From the NCBI RefSeq assembly GCF_000518805.1, contig NZ_JAEH01000007.1:89946-153945 (forward strand): a stretch of DNA of 64,000 nucleotides, in the 5' to 3' direction. The notes below the pieces were generated by a model. The model worked only from the letters and a program-made list of their open reading frames with translations, was not told the DNA's origin and did no database searches. The stretch is from Shewanella waksmanii ATCC BAA-643 (GTDB lineage: Bacteria > Pseudomonadota > Gammaproteobacteria > Enterobacterales > Shewanellaceae). Below are positions 1 to 9,679 of the stretch, piece by piece; within the stretch, counting starts at the first letter, position 1; every line of letters starts with the position of its first letter. Both the position numbers and the translations under genes were made by a program.

Positions 1-104
1 GCTTCTAGTGCGTGCAACAGACTTGTGTGCTGCTGGGTATACAGCAGCACAGGTTGTCCTTTAAGGCTAACGATAGGCGCCTTTTTGATGACGTTATAGG
101 TCAA
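1..104 (-). CDS. yfaE: YfaE-type 2Fe-2S ferredoxin, N-terminal part, cut by the window edge
   Basis: Reading the minus strand past the nrdB stop, an open frame gives a peptide containing [20 protein letters not shown] and then ALE, which resembles the first beta-strands of YfaE, the plant-type ferredoxin that maintains the NrdB diferric-tyrosyl cofactor. In Enterobacteria and Alteromonadales yfaE directly follows nrdB. No ATG is available in this frame; the best start is a TTG overlapping the last 11 bases of nrdB, with a GAAGATGAG stretch upstream as a possible ribosome site. The Cys cluster that binds the iron-sulfur centre would lie beyond the window edge, so identification rests on N-terminal similarity and on position. 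Confidence 0.72.
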   Translation of the reverse strand, partial: MTYNVIKKAPIVSLKGQPVLLYTQQHTSLLHALE

Positions 105-1224
105 AATCGGCAAACTCATCTTCATCGATAGACGCATCGATTTGACCAACAAGATAAGAAGATACTTCTACTTCTTGTGGTGCGACTTGCACAGAATCAC
201 TTTCCAACCAGTTTTTCATCCAAGGTAGTGGGTTAGTGATCTCACTATAGGGGCTAACCAAGTTAACAGAGCGCATGCGCTCGTTGGTAATGTATTCTAC
301 ATATTGGCAAAGGATCTGCTCGTTAAGACCGATCATCGAGCCATCTTTAAATAGGTATTTAGCCCATTCTTTTTCTTGCTCTGCAGCCTTAACAAAGATG
401 GCGGTAGCTTGCTCTTCACACTCTTTGGCTATCTCACCCATTTCTGGATCGTCTTTGCCACCTTGCATTATCTTGATGATGTGTTGAGTACTATTTAAAT
501 GCAGCGCTTCATCGCGGGCAATCAAACGAATAATCTTTGCATTGCCTTCCATGACTTTACGTTCTGCAAATGCAAAAGAGCAAGCAAAACTAACGTAAAA
601 GCGAATCGCTTCTAGTACATTGACGGACATCATGCACAGATAGAGGGCTTTTTTAATCTCGCGACGAGTCACATTGATTGATTGACCATCAATCTCATGC
701 ACACCTTCACCATGCAAGTTGTACGCTTGGGTAAGATTAATCAATGTATCGTAATACACAGCAATATCGCTGGCTCGTTTTAGGATTTCGTCGTTTTCAA
801 CAATGTCATCAAAAACTACCGAAGGATCATTGACGATATTACGAATGATGTGGGTATAAGAGCGCGAGTGAATTGTTTCAGAAAATGACCAAGTCTCAAT
901 CCAAGTCTCTAGTTCCGGTAATGACACCAACGGCAAAAAAGCCACGTTAGGTGAACGACCTTGAATCGAGTCTAACAAGGTTTGATACTTTAGGTTTGAG
1001 ATGAAAATGTGTTTCTCATGCTCTGGTAGTGCATTGTAATCAATTTTGTCTTTGCTGACGTCAACTTCTTCTGGGCGCCAGAAAAAAGACAGCTGCTTTT
1101 CAATGAGCTTCTCAAACACTTCATACTTTTGCACATCGTAACGAGCAACATTGACAGGTTGGCCCATAAACATAGGCTCGAGTTGGGCATTATTAGGTGT
1201 TTGACAAAAAGTTGAATAGGCCAT
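94..1224 (-). CDS. nrdB: Ribonucleoside-diphosphate reductase class Ia, beta subunit
   Basis: Small subunit of aerobic ribonucleotide reductase; it holds the diferric-tyrosyl radical used by NrdA to make deoxyribonucleotides in the cytoplasm. The 376-residue length matches the E. coli family. The segment [16 protein letters not shown] carries the iron ligands Glu and His and the radical Tyr (SRSYTH), and [12 protein letters not shown] carries the second Glu/His iron pair. The C-terminal tail is acidic and ends in DEFADFDL, the type of tail that docks on NrdA. It lies 65 bases after nrdA in the same operon; a GGAAGAG ribosome site precedes the ATG. A yfaE-like gene overlaps its end. Confidence 0.98.
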   Translation of the reverse strand: MAYSTFCQTPNNAQLEPMFMGQPVNVARYDVQKYEVFEKLIEKQLSFFWRPEEVDVSKDKIDYNALPEHEKHIFISNLKYQTLLDSIQGRSPNVAFLPLVSLPELETWIETWSFSETIHSRSYTHIIRNIVNDPSVVFDDIVENDEILKRASDIAVYYDTLINLTQAYNLHGEGVHEIDGQSINVTRREIKKALYLCMMSVNVLEAIRFYVSFACSFAFAERKVMEGNAKIIRLIARDEALHLNSTQHIIKIMQGGKDDPEMGEIAKECEEQATAIFVKAAEQEKEWAKYLFKDGSMIGLNEQILCQYVEYITNERMRSVNLVSPYSEITNPLPWMKNWLESDSVQVAPQEVEVSSYLVGQIDASIDEDEFADFDL

Positions 1225-1242
1225 TTTTACTCTTCCATTCTA

Positions 1243-1259
1243 TGGGGGCTAGGCCCCCA
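1243..1259 (-). repeat. GC-rich hairpin between nrdA and nrdB
   Basis: TGGGGGC and GCCCCCA form a perfect 7-bp stem with a 3-base loop in the 65-base nrdA-nrdB spacer. There is no T-run behind it on the minus strand, so it is not a standard terminator. An RNA-stability or processing element that sets the NrdA:NrdB ratio is possible, but that is inference. Confidence 0.55.
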
Positions 1260-1289
1260 CATTATTATCTAATTAACTAGGATACGGGC

Positions 1290-3578
1290 TTAAATTTTAC
1301 ACGCACCGCCGGCACAGCTATCGTCTTCTTTTTCTATGCTGGTAATGTCATCGTGCTTATCAGAAGCACCATCTCGAGTGTTGTGATAATAAAGCGTCTT
1401 CACACCGTATTTGTAGGCAAGCAATAAATCTTTTAATAGTGCTTGCATCGGTACTTTTTGACCTTCAAAACGCGTCGGGTCATAGTTTGTATTGGCCGAA
1501 ATTGCTTGGTCGACAAACTTCTGCATTAACCCGACAAGTTGCAAGTAACCTTCGTTATTTGGCATTTGCCAAAGTAGCTCGTAGCTATACTGGTACTTTT
1601 CAAAATCAGGTACCACTTGCTTCAACTGACCATCTTTACTGGCTTTGACACTGATCAACCCGCGTGGCGGTTCAATACCGTTGGTCGCATTCGAGATCTG
1701 AGAAGAGGTCTCTGACGGCATCAATGCTGAAAGGGTAGAGTTACGCAGACCATGTTGTTTGATCTCTTCACGTAGCGTGTCCCAATCCATATGCAGTGGT
1801 TCATCACAAATCTTATCCAAATCGCGCTTGTAAGTATCAATCGGTAAGATACCCTTAGCGTAATTGGTTTCGTGGAATGACGGGCAGGCGCCTTGTTCTT
1901 TAGCCAATTTCATAGACGCTTTCAATAGATAATATTGAATCGCTTCAAATGTTTTATGGGTAATATTGTTTGCAGAACCGTCAGAGTAACGCACACCTTC
2001 TTTAGCTAAGTAGTTAGCAAAGTTAATCACACCTATACCTAAGGTACGGCGATTCATCGATGCTTTATGTGCTGCGGTAATAGGATAGTCTTGATAATCA
2101 AGCAAACTATCTAGCGAACGCACGGCTAAATCCGCTAATGGCTCTAGCTCATCTAGATTTTTAATTGCACCTAAGTTCAACGCTGATAGCGTACATAGCG
2201 CGATTTCACCATCAGGATCGTTGATGTTGTTCAACGGCTTGGTAGGTAAGGCAATCTCTAAACAAAGATTCGATTGACGTACAGGTGCAACGCGCGAATC
2301 AAACGGACTATGTGTATTACAGTGATCCACGTTTTGAATATAAATACGACCGGTTGAGGCACGCTCTTGCATCATCAGTGAGAACAACTCTGATGCCTTT
2401 ATCTGCTTTTTACGGATAGACTCATCGGCTTCGTATTGCAAATACAGGCGTTCGAATTCTTGTTGATCTTCAAAGAATGCATCATACATACCAGGGACGT
2501 CTGATGGACTAAACAAACTAATGTGCTGGCCCTTAATCAAGCGCTGGTACATTAACTTGTTAAGTTGTACACCATAATCAAGATGGCGAATACGGTTGTC
2601 GTCCACACCACGGTTGTTCTTAAGTACCAGCAGTGACTCGACTTCTAAATGCCACATCGGGTAGAAAAGGGTAGCTGCGCCACCACGTACACCGCCTTGC
2701 GAGCAGGATTTAACCGCTGTTTGAAAGTACTTGAAAAAAGGTAAGCAACCGGTGTGGAACGCTTCTCCGCCACGGATTGGGCTACCCAGTGCACGAATAC
2801 GGCCAGCATTGACCCCAATACCCGCACGTTGTGATACGTACTTAACAATAGACGACGCAGTAGCGTTAATAGAATCTAAGCTATCGCCACATTCAATCAA
2901 TACACAAGAACTAAACTGGCGAGTGGGCGTACGAACGCCGGCCATGATTGGTGTTGGTAATGAAATCTTAAAGGTAGAGGTTGCGTCGTAAAAATCTTTA
3001 ATGCACTTAAGGCGCGTCTCTTGTGGATATTTAGCAAATAGGCATGCCGCCACTAAAATGTATAAAAACTGTGCGCTTTCATAAATTTCATGGGTTACGC
3101 GGTTTTGAACTAGATATTTACCTTCTAGTTGTTTAACTGCTGCGTAAGAGAAGTTCATGTCACGCCAATGATCGATATAGCTATCTAACGTGTCTATCTC
3201 TTCGCGGCTATAGTCTTGCAATATATGTGCATCGTACTTGCCCATCTCAACCAAACCGACCACATGGTCGTAAAGCTTAGGAGGCTCAAATTGGCCAAAT
3301 GCTTTCTTGCGTAGGTGGAAAATCGCTAAACGTGCTGCTAGGAACTGATAATCTGGAGACTCTGGAGAGATCAGATCGGCAGCAGCCTTAATAATGGTCT
3401 CGTGAATGGCTTCGGTGGGGATGCCGTCAAAAAACTGTAGGTGCGAGCGTAATTCAACTTCTGAAACGGAGACATTGTTTAGACCTTTGGCTGCCCAAGT
3501 GATCACGCGATGGATCTTGTCTAAATCAATGGTTTCCCGCTCGCCACTACGTTTGGTGACTTTCATATTGCTGTTCAT
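1290..3578 (-). CDS. nrdA: Ribonucleoside-diphosphate reductase class Ia, alpha subunit
   Basis: Catalytic large subunit reducing ribonucleoside diphosphates to deoxyribonucleotides. At 762 residues it has the usual class Ia length. An ATP-cone allosteric domain occupies roughly residues 5-95 (VTKRSGERETIDLDKIHRV), followed by the ten-stranded barrel. Visible catalytic elements are the redox Cys in FSSCVLIECGD, the NLCLEIALPT motif with the thiyl-radical Cys and Glu, and the second redox Cys in EIALCTLSALNLGAI. The C-terminus ends in CAGGACKI, the CxxxxC thioredoxin/glutaredoxin-interacting tail seen in E. coli NrdA. It is first in the operon with nrdB. NrdR-like and DnaA boxes upstream suggest cell-cycle and nucleotide-responsive control. 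Confidence 0.98.
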   Translation of the reverse strand: MNSNMKVTKRSGERETIDLDKIHRVITWAAKGLNNVSVSEVELRSHLQFFDGIPTEAIHETIIKAAADLISPESPDYQFLAARLAIFHLRKKAFGQFEPPKLYDHVVGLVEMGKYDAHILQDYSREEIDTLDSYIDHWRDMNFSYAAVKQLEGKYLVQNRVTHEIYESAQFLYILVAACLFAKYPQETRLKCIKDFYDATSTFKISLPTPIMAGVRTPTRQFSSCVLIECGDSLDSINATASSIVKYVSQRAGIGVNAGRIRALGSPIRGGEAFHTGCLPFFKYFQTAVKSCSQGGVRGGAATLFYPMWHLEVESLLVLKNNRGVDDNRIRHLDYGVQLNKLMYQRLIKGQHISLFSPSDVPGMYDAFFEDQQEFERLYLQYEADESIRKKQIKASELFSLMMQERASTGRIYIQNVDHCNTHSPFDSRVAPVRQSNLCLEIALPTKPLNNINDPDGEIALCTLSALNLGAIKNLDELEPLADLAVRSLDSLLDYQDYPITAAHKASMNRRTLGIGVINFANYLAKEGVRYSDGSANNITHKTFEAIQYYLLKASMKLAKEQGACPSFHETNYAKGILPIDTYKRDLDKICDEPLHMDWDTLREEIKQHGLRNSTLSALMPSETSSQISNATNGIEPPRGLISVKASKDGQLKQVVPDFEKYQYSYELLWQMPNNEGYLQLVGLMQKFVDQAISANTNYDPTRFEGQKVPMQALLKDLLLAYKYGVKTLYYHNTRDGASDKHDDITSIEKEDDSCAGGACKI

Positions 3579-3668
3579 TAAAGATAGGCCTGTTTATATC
3601 GCTTAAAAAAGGAGCCTTGATTGGCCCTTCGTTTTTATATGAAAACAATCTTGCAACAAAAAAAGACG

Positions 3669-3677
3669 TTATTCACA
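3669..3677 (+). promoter_or_regulatory. DnaA box variant TTATTCACA upstream of nrdA
   Basis: TTATTCACA fits the relaxed DnaA consensus TTATNCACA. It lies about 90 bases upstream of nrdA. DnaA is a known regulator of nrdAB in E. coli; its action here is inferred from the motif and position. Confidence 0.5.
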
Positions 3678-3679
3678 TC

Positions 3680-3726
3680 CGTGTTCTGTGGTGCGTTGAT
3701 TGCTACCTACACACAATATATGGTGC
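3680..3726 (-). promoter_or_regulatory. Tandem NrdR-box pair upstream of nrdA
   Basis: ACACAATATATGGTGC at 3711-3726 closely matches the 16-base NrdR box consensus (ACACWATATATWGTGT). A weaker copy, with the shared right half TGTGGTGC, starts 31 bases away at 3680, which is the spacing expected for two NrdR boxes on the same DNA face. NrdR is the zinc-ribbon/ATP-cone repressor of ribonucleotide reductase genes. The rest of the 432-base gap (3579-4010) holds two DnaA-type boxes and one GATC-rich inverted repeat; no gene was found in it. Confidence 0.7.
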
Positions 3727-3795
3727 TTTTAATTTTGTTAGGTACAAGATAGTGAGGTTAACGCCATAATGCAAGTACGAAATCAGGGGGTATCT

Positions 3796-3804
3796 TGTGG
3801 ATAA
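3796..3804 (-). promoter_or_regulatory. Perfect DnaA box upstream of nrdA
   Basis: TGTGGATAA on the plus strand is the exact complement of the DnaA consensus TTATCCACA. It sits about 220 bases upstream of the nrdA start and is oriented opposite to the second, weaker box at 3669. Confidence 0.6.
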
Positions 3805-3909
3805 GTTGAGGATAATGTGAAGAGTTAGTAACAGCTAACCTTTAAAGCTTGTTTTACTATAGACTTAAACTTAATGGATGATTTTTGCGCGGCTAAACTT
3901 AATCAGCTA

Positions 3910-3941
3910 GATCGCAAGATCCTAGTATGGATCGTGCGATC
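3910..3941. repeat. GATC-rich imperfect palindrome between gph and nrdA
   Basis: GATCGCA and TGCGATC form an outer 7-bp stem, and GATCC/GGATC an inner 5-bp stem around a 6-base loop, with one unpaired base on each arm. The 32 bases contain four GATC sites. No T-run follows on either strand. It lies about 70 bases past the gph stop, so it may mark the gph transcript end or be a protein-binding site. Confidence 0.5.
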
Positions 3942-4010
3942 GACTCGCTTGATGATACGGCGATTATTTGCGCGTGCCTGTGGCAATATTGGCCATCAAT
4001 AGTGCAAGGT

Positions 4011-4706
4011 TTAGCGACTTTGATTTATAGCGTCAATGGTCTTAATGATTTCTTCTACTTGATTAAAATAGAAATGATGTGGCCATTGCGCTGCACTATC
4101 GGCATCTTTTATATAGCCCCAGCCTGCAACGCCACCAAGCATGTTCGTCACCTTAGCTGCTTCAAGATCTCTGAGTGCATCACCAAGATAAAGAATCTGC
4201 TGTGGCTCGATTGCCATCTGTTGTGCTGCCAGCAACATAGGCGCTGCGTGCGGTTTTGACAACGTGGTGGTATCACCACTGATTATGGTTGCCATTTTAC
4301 TTGTTAGGCCGGTTTGGTCCATATAGGGGCGTGTGTAGCGTGCAGGTTTGTTTGTTACTAACCCGAAAGCGATATTACGATCGCTAAGTGCAGTTAATAG
4401 TGCCGCCATGCCAGTAAATAATTCCGCTTGCTGACCATTCACGCTGGCATAATGCGTCAATAAACTCTGGCGAACCTGTTCTAACTGCTCATCATTAAGA
4501 CCTGTAGTTGAGGCTTTAACCAGAGCCAAACTACCATCTGAGGCAACGTGGCGCATCGCGTCAAGCGTCACGGCTTCATGGCCATGATCTATTAATGCTA
4601 GGTTCAATGCAGCGACTAAATCGGCCGCTGTATCAGCCAATGTGCCGTCTAAATCAAACAGCACCGCCTTTATACTAGCCTGCGGGGGTAGGGGGAGTTT
4701 ATTCAT
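4011..4706 (-). CDS. gph: HAD-superfamily phosphoglycolate phosphatase-like hydrolase
   Basis: The HAD nucleophile motif I is [11 protein letters not shown] near residues 16-26, motif II is VTNKP, motif III Lys is in LSKPHAAP, and motif IV is [13 protein letters not shown]. The 231-residue length and the cap insert after motif I fit Gph/PGP-type phosphatases, which dephosphorylate 2-phosphoglycolate, but HAD substrate cannot be read from sequence alone. The ATG start overlaps the ubiG stop by 8 bases, indicating translational coupling. The ubiG-gph order is common in Gammaproteobacteria (in E. coli-like genomes ubiG lies near gyrA). Related N-acetylmuramate-6-phosphate phosphatase (MupP) also occurs beside ubiG in pseudomonads and is an alternative identity. 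Confidence 0.85.
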   Translation of the reverse strand: MNKLPLPPQASIKAVLFDLDGTLADTAADLVAALNLALIDHGHEAVTLDAMRHVASDGSLALVKASTTGLNDEQLEQVRQSLLTHYASVNGQQAELFTGMAALLTALSDRNIAFGLVTNKPARYTRPYMDQTGLTSKMATIISGDTTTLSKPHAAPMLLAAQQMAIEPQQILYLGDALRDLEAAKVTNMLGGVAGWGYIKDADSAAQWPHHFYFNQVEEIIKTIDAINQSR

Positions 4707-5412
4707 CTATCTTCTTAGTCGCTATCATGTAGTTGACATCTAAGCTGTCTGTGTATTTGAAAATATCAGTTAGCGGGTTGTAGGTGATACCAGTAGCATC
4801 AGTACACAATAAATCTGCATGGTCTGCCATCGCTATTAATTCAGCCGGTTTGATGTACTTGTTGTGGTCATGGGTGCCAACAGGCAACATTTTTAACAGG
4901 TATTCTGCGCCGATGACGGTTTCTATATAAGCACGGATGTTACGGTTAATGGTGCTGAAAAACACATAGCCGCCAGGTTTAACCATATCGGCACAGGCTT
5001 GGATGACAGAGCTTGGATTAGGCACATGCTCGAGCATCTCCATACAGGTAACGACATCGTATGCTTGGCGATGTTGATCTCGGTGGGCTTCGGCGGTCGA
5101 TTGGATATAGTTAATAGTGACTTGTGATTCAAGTGCATGGAGCTTAGCCACTTCCAGTGGTTCTTCACCCATATCGAGCCCATCAACTTGTGCACCTATT
5201 CGCGCCATGCTTTCTGATAGAATTCCGCCACCACAGCCAACGTCGATAACTTTTTTGCCAAATAGACCACCGACAGTTTGGTCGATGTAATTAAGGCGCA
5301 ATGGGTTTAACTTATGTAACGGCTTAAATTCGCCATTTAAATCCCACCATGTAGCGGCCATTTTTTCGAATTTAGCGATCTCTTGCGGATCAACATTTTG
5401 GTTATCTACCAC
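4699..5412 (-). CDS. ubiG: Ubiquinone biosynthesis O-methyltransferase
   Basis: SAM-dependent methyltransferase that performs both O-methylations in ubiquinone synthesis. The SAM-binding motif I is [13 protein letters not shown] around residues 54-66; [10 protein letters not shown] and the post-[14 protein letters not shown] segment are typical of UbiG. The length of 237 residues is normal. The start is GTG, supported by an AAGG ribosome site seven bases upstream and by the conserved start sequence with [10 protein letters not shown]. It is divergent from gyrA, as in many Gammaproteobacteria, and overlaps the following gph gene. Confidence 0.96.
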   Translation of the reverse strand: MVDNQNVDPQEIAKFEKMAATWWDLNGEFKPLHKLNPLRLNYIDQTVGGLFGKKVIDVGCGGGILSESMARIGAQVDGLDMGEEPLEVAKLHALESQVTINYIQSTAEAHRDQHRQAYDVVTCMEMLEHVPNPSSVIQACADMVKPGGYVFFSTINRNIRAYIETVIGAEYLLKMLPVGTHDHNKYIKPAELIAMADHADLLCTDATGITYNPLTDIFKYTDSLDVNYMIATKKIDE

Positions 5413-5713
5413 GTGCGCACCTTAATTAAGCGAAATAGTCTTAACGGCATTATACCGATACCGAGAATATTGCCTAGCAACAAAGTGACGCTAATTGACG
5501 ATTATCTAAACAGTTGAACACTAGTTGCTAGCGTTTTGATTTGGGTCAACCTTTTTGCTGGCTAGCAGTTATTTTTAGGGAAATTTCAATAGGGTCTAGC
5601 ACCAATAAATAACTGTGTTAGAATGCCAAATCACGTTTTCAGGCTTTATCCAGATTGCGTACATAAAGTAGGCAGTTTTTGGGTAAGCTAAATTTCAAGG
5701 GATCGAGCAGTTT
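5413..5713 (+). promoter_or_regulatory. Divergent ubiG/gyrA intergenic region with a candidate gyrA promoter
   Basis: This 301-base gap has no gene. A -10-like TAGAAT at 5619-5624 lies about 90 bases before the gyrA ATG, but the matching -35 is poor, so the promoter call is weak. Supercoiling-sensitive gyrA promoters often have poor -35 boxes. AAGGGATCGAG at 5698-5708 includes the gyrA ribosome site. Confidence 0.35.
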
Positions 5714-8413
5714 ATGACTGATCTGGCTTCATCTATAACACCAATTAATATTGAAGACGAATTAAAGAATTCATATTTGGATTACGCCATGAGCGTAATT
5801 GTCGGGCGTGCTCTACCTGATGTAAGAGACGGCTTGAAACCTGTTCACCGCCGCGTATTATTCGCGATGAACGAACTAAAAAACGACTGGAATAAACCGT
5901 ATAAAAAGTCTGCCCGTGTTGTGGGTGATGTGATCGGTAAATATCACCCTCACGGTGATTCAGCGGTATATGACACTATCGTTCGTTTAGCACAGCCATT
6001 CTCAATGCGTTATACGTTAGTAGACGGCCAAGGTAACTTCGGTTCTGTAGATGGTGATGCCGCTGCTGCAATGCGTTATACAGAAATCCGCATGGATAAG
6101 CTGGCGCATCAACTATTAGCGGATCTTGACAAAGAGACTGTAGATTTTGTACCTAACTATGATGGTACAGAACATATCCCAGCTGTATTACCTACTCGTA
6201 TTCCGGCACTGTTAGTTAACGGTTCTTCGGGTATTGCGGTCGGTATGGCAACGAACATTCCGCCACATAACTTATCGGAAGTCATCTCAGGCTGTTTAGC
6301 ATTAATTGATGAGCCAAGCTTGTCGATTGAACAGCTAATGGACTATATACCAGGCCCTGATTTCCCAACCGCTGCCATCGTTAACGGACGCAAAGGTATT
6401 GAAGATGCCTACCGTACCGGTCGTGGTAAAGCTGTGATGCGTGCCCGTGCAGAAGTTGAGATTGAAGATAATGGTCGTGAACGCATCATCGTCACCGAAA
6501 TCCCTTATCAAGTTAACAAAGCCCGCTTAATTGAAAAAATTGCTGAGCTTGTTAAAGACAAGAAGATCGAAGGCATTAGCGGTCTACGTGATGAGTCTGA
6601 TAAAGACGGTATGCGCATCGTTGTTGAAGTTAAGCGAGGCGAAGTGGGCGAGGTTGTCCTTAATAACCTTTATTCACAAACGCAACTTCAAACTTCTTTT
6701 GGTATTAACATGGTGGCGTTGACTAACGGTCAACCTAAACTATTTAACCTAAAAGAGATGCTTGAGTGCTTTATCCTTCACCGTCGTGAAGTCGTCACTC
6801 GACGTACAGTATTTGAATTACGTAAAGCTCGTGATAGAGCGCATATCCTTGAAGCGCTAGCAATCGCACTGGCCAATATCGATCCGATTATTGAGTTAAT
6901 CAAAGCGTCACCGACACCAGCTGAAGCAAAAGTGAAACTGGTTGCCCAAGGTTGGCAGCTTGGTAACGTGCAAGGCATGCTAGAAAAAGCCGGCGATGAT
7001 GCAGCACGCCCAGAATGGCTAGAGCCAGAGTATGGTATTCGTGACGGTAATTATTTCCTTACTGAGCAGCAAGCACAAGCGATTCTTGATCTACGTCTAC
7101 ACAAGTTAACCGGACTAGAGCACGAAAAAATTCTTAGCGAATATGAAGAGCTATTAGAATTTATTGCAGGGCTATTATTTATCTTACGCAGCCCTGAACG
7201 CTTAATGGAAGTGATCAAAGAAGAACTGCAAGAAGTGCTTGAGAACTTTGGCGATGAAAGACGTACTGAGCTAAACGCATCAGCAGTCGACATCAGCTTA
7301 GAAGATTTGATTAACGAAGAAGATGTTGTCGTTACTTTATCTCACCTAGGTTATGCCAAGTATCAGCCTTTAACCGATTACCAAGCGCAACGTCGAGGTG
7401 GTAAAGGTAAAGCGGCAACTAAAGTCAAAGACGAAGATTTTGTCGAAAAGCTATTGGTTGCTAACACGCACGATACCATTTTGTGTTTCTCTGACTTTGG
7501 TAAGATGTACTGGCTTAAAGTATATCAACTGCCATTGGCAAGTCGTCAGGCTCGTGGTCGCCCAATCGTTAACCTACTGCCATTGGCTGATGGTGAACGC
7601 ATTACTGCAATTCTGCCGGTACGTGAATATGCTGATGATAAATATATCATCATGGCCACTTCACACGGTACTGTTAAGAAAACTGCCTTAACGGCTTATA
7701 GCAATCCACGTGCTAACGGTATTATTGCAGTTAACCTGAAAGATGGTGATCAGTTAATCGGTGTTGATATTACTGATGGCAGTAACGACATCATGCTGTT
7801 CTCAAATGAAGGTAAAGTGGTTCGCTTTAACGAGAAAGCACGTGATGCCGAAACTGGCCAAGTGAAAGTTGACCCTGAAACCGGCGAAGAGATTGTCGCA
7901 CTACGTGCCATGGGCCGTACCGCAACAGGTGTTCGCGGTATTAAGCTTGAAGAAGGTCAAAAAGTTGTATCTTTGATTGTGCCTAAAGAAGATGGTGCAA
8001 TTCTAACGGTTACAGAGAATGGTTATGGTAAGCGCACAGAGCTTGCAGAGTATCCAGCTAAGAGCCGTGGCACTAAAGGTGTTGTTTCTATTAAGGTGAG
8101 TGAACGTAACGGCGCAGTAGTCGGTGCGGTGCAGGTTGGCCTTAATGATGAAATCATGTTGATTAGTGACAAGGGCACCTTAGTTAGAACGCCAGCTGAA
8201 GGCGTATCAATCATTGGGCGTAATACCCAAGGCGTAACAATCATTCGCACGGCACAGGATGAACACGTCGTTGGTCTGCAGCGTATCGAAGAGATTCAGG
8301 AAGAGATTGAGCTAGACGAGGAGGGAAACCCAATCGTAATAGCGAACGATAATCCTGATGAAACTGTTGAAGCACAGGACGATGCGACAGACGCTGAACA
8401 ACCTGAAGCATAA
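5714..8413 (+). CDS. gyrA: DNA gyrase subunit A
   Basis: Type IIA topoisomerase subunit that breaks and rejoins DNA; with GyrB it introduces negative supercoils. Numbering follows E. coli exactly through the quinolone region ([20 protein letters not shown]): Ser83 and Asp87 are wild type, predicting no GyrA-borne quinolone resistance. The catalytic Tyr is Tyr122 in AAAMRYTE. A long coiled-coil segment follows. The C-terminal wrapping domain contains the GyrA-box-like QRRGGKGK at about residue 560. The tail past residue 860 is strongly acidic. The 899-residue length is slightly above E. coli GyrA. A rho-independent terminator follows the stop. Confidence 0.99.
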   Translation: MTDLASSITPINIEDELKNSYLDYAMSVIVGRALPDVRDGLKPVHRRVLFAMNELKNDWNKPYKKSARVVGDVIGKYHPHGDSAVYDTIVRLAQPFSMRYTLVDGQGNFGSVDGDAAAAMRYTEIRMDKLAHQLLADLDKETVDFVPNYDGTEHIPAVLPTRIPALLVNGSSGIAVGMATNIPPHNLSEVISGCLALIDEPSLSIEQLMDYIPGPDFPTAAIVNGRKGIEDAYRTGRGKAVMRARAEVEIEDNGRERIIVTEIPYQVNKARLIEKIAELVKDKKIEGISGLRDESDKDGMRIVVEVKRGEVGEVVLNNLYSQTQLQTSFGINMVALTNGQPKLFNLKEMLECFILHRREVVTRRTVFELRKARDRAHILEALAIALANIDPIIELIKASPTPAEAKVKLVAQGWQLGNVQGMLEKAGDDAARPEWLEPEYGIRDGNYFLTEQQAQAILDLRLHKLTGLEHEKILSEYEELLEFIAGLLFILRSPERLMEVIKEELQEVLENFGDERRTELNASAVDISLEDLINEEDVVVTLSHLGYAKYQPLTDYQAQRRGGKGKAATKVKDEDFVEKLLVANTHDTILCFSDFGKMYWLKVYQLPLASRQARGRPIVNLLPLADGERITAILPVREYADDKYIIMATSHGTVKKTALTAYSNPRANGIIAVNLKDGDQLIGVDITDGSNDIMLFSNEGKVVRFNEKARDAETGQVKVDPETGEEIVALRAMGRTATGVRGIKLEEGQKVVSLIVPKEDGAILTVTENGYGKRTELAEYPAKSRGTKGVVSIKVSERNGAVVGAVQVGLNDEIMLISDKGTLVRTPAEGVSIIGRNTQGVTIIRTAQDEHVVGLQRIEEIQEEIELDEEGNPIVIANDNPDETVEAQDDATDAEQPEA

Positions 8414-8429
8414 GCAGTAAGTATATAAA

Positions 8430-8460
8430 CGGGCGTCCATTTGGACGCTCGTTTTGTTTT
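8430..8460 (+). terminator. gyrA terminator
   Basis: GGGCGTCC and GGACGCTC (one G-T pair) form an 8-bp stem with a 4-base loop, followed by GTTTTGTTTT. Confidence 0.85.
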
Positions 8461-8530
8461 AACTATATAAAAATAATCATTACACACCACAAGCAAAAAC
8501 TAGTCATTAAGTGGAATAAAGGAGTACTAA

Positions 8531-9622
8531 GTGAGCGCAACATATAATTTCTGTGCAGGTCCAGCGATGTTACCCGCTGCCGTGATGCAAAAGGCACAAG
8601 AGGAGTTATTAGACTGGAATGGACTGGGTGTGTCGGTGATGGAAGTAAGCCACCGAAGTAAGGAATTCATTGCGCTAACGGAGCAAGCAGAAGCCGATCT
8701 ACGTGGATTAATGAACATTCCTGACAATTATCATGTGCTATTTATGCATGGCGGCGGCCGGGGACAGTTTTCAGCTGTTGTGAATAATTTTCTCGGCAAT
8801 GATGGTAGAGCGCTGTATTTAACCGATGGGAGTTGGTCTAACGCAGCTGTTGAAGAAGCCAAGAAACTGGCTGGTGACGATAAGATTGATACCGTTAACA
8901 TTGTAAAAAAAGAAAATGGTATCAATAGTATAGAAATTCCAAAGTTCACAGGCTCAGTTGAAGATTATCGTTACCTGCACTATTGTCCAAATGAGACCGT
9001 TGACGGTATCGAAATTTTTGAAAGTATTGAATGCCCATGGCCCGTTATCGCCGACATGTCCTCTAATATTATGTCGCGAGAGATTGATGTAAACCAATTT
9101 GGCCTCATCTATGCCGGCGCTCAAAAGAATATCGGACCATCAGGGTTAAGTATCGTCATTGTACGCGATGACATGCTTACTTTACCGGCGTTACCGCAGT
9201 CGTCAATTATGGATTATCGTTTAGCGGTTAAACACGGCTCAATGTACAATACGCCGCCTACCTTTGCATGGTATCTCGCAGCAGAGGTGTTTGCCTGGCT
9301 TAAAGCCCAAGGCGGCATCAGTGCCATGGCGGCAATCAATAAACAAAAAGCGGATGCGCTATATCAATACCTTGATAGCAGTAATTTTTACTTGTCTAAA
9401 GTTGAGAGAGAAAATCGTTCACAGATGAACGTCACTTTTTATCTGCAAGATGAAAGTTTAAATCAGCAGTTTCTTGAGGCGGCAAAGCAGTGCAATTTAG
9501 TCGCGCTTAAAGGCCATCGCAGTGTAGGCGGGATGCGTGCAAGTATTTATAACGCGATGCCTCTTTGTGGTGTGGAGGCCTTAATTAAATTTATGCAAGA
9601 TTTTGAACGAAGTGTTGTTTAA
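8531..9622 (+). CDS. serC: Phosphoserine aminotransferase
   Basis: PLP enzyme of serine synthesis (3-phosphohydroxypyruvate to phosphoserine) and, in Gammaproteobacteria, of pyridoxine synthesis. The N-terminus ([11 protein letters not shown]) and the PLP-lysine segment [12 protein letters not shown] around residues 195-208 are diagnostic. [16 protein letters not shown] near the C-terminus carries the substrate-phosphate Arg residues. The length of 363 residues is standard. The start codon is GTG, fixed by a strong AAAGGAG ribosome site seven bases upstream. The gene stands between gyrA and aroA, a classical gammaproteobacterial neighbourhood, but here a minus-strand aminotransferase separates serC from aroA. 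Confidence 0.97.
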   Translation: MSATYNFCAGPAMLPAAVMQKAQEELLDWNGLGVSVMEVSHRSKEFIALTEQAEADLRGLMNIPDNYHVLFMHGGGRGQFSAVVNNFLGNDGRALYLTDGSWSNAAVEEAKKLAGDDKIDTVNIVKKENGINSIEIPKFTGSVEDYRYLHYCPNETVDGIEIFESIECPWPVIADMSSNIMSREIDVNQFGLIYAGAQKNIGPSGLSIVIVRDDMLTLPALPQSSIMDYRLAVKHGSMYNTPPTFAWYLAAEVFAWLKAQGGISAMAAINKQKADALYQYLDSSNFYLSKVERENRSQMNVTFYLQDESLNQQFLEAAKQCNLVALKGHRSVGGMRASIYNAMPLCGVEALIKFMQDFERSVV

Positions 9623-9624
9623 AT

Positions 9625-9657
9625 GAAAAAAGGGGCTGTAAATACCGCCCCTTTTTT
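9625..9657. terminator. Bidirectional terminator between serC and the aminotransferase gene
   Basis: A-run, GGGGC, 10-base loop, GCCCC, T-run: symmetrical, so it can stop both serC and the convergent minus-strand gene. Confidence 0.88.
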
Positions 9658-9679
9658 ACTCGCAAACTAATGGCTGATT

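Noticed and set aside
2731..2991. Plus-strand frame inside nrdA (and many similar antisense frames elsewhere)
   Set aside because: Shadow of a well-conserved coding sequence on the other strand, without ribosome site or family features.
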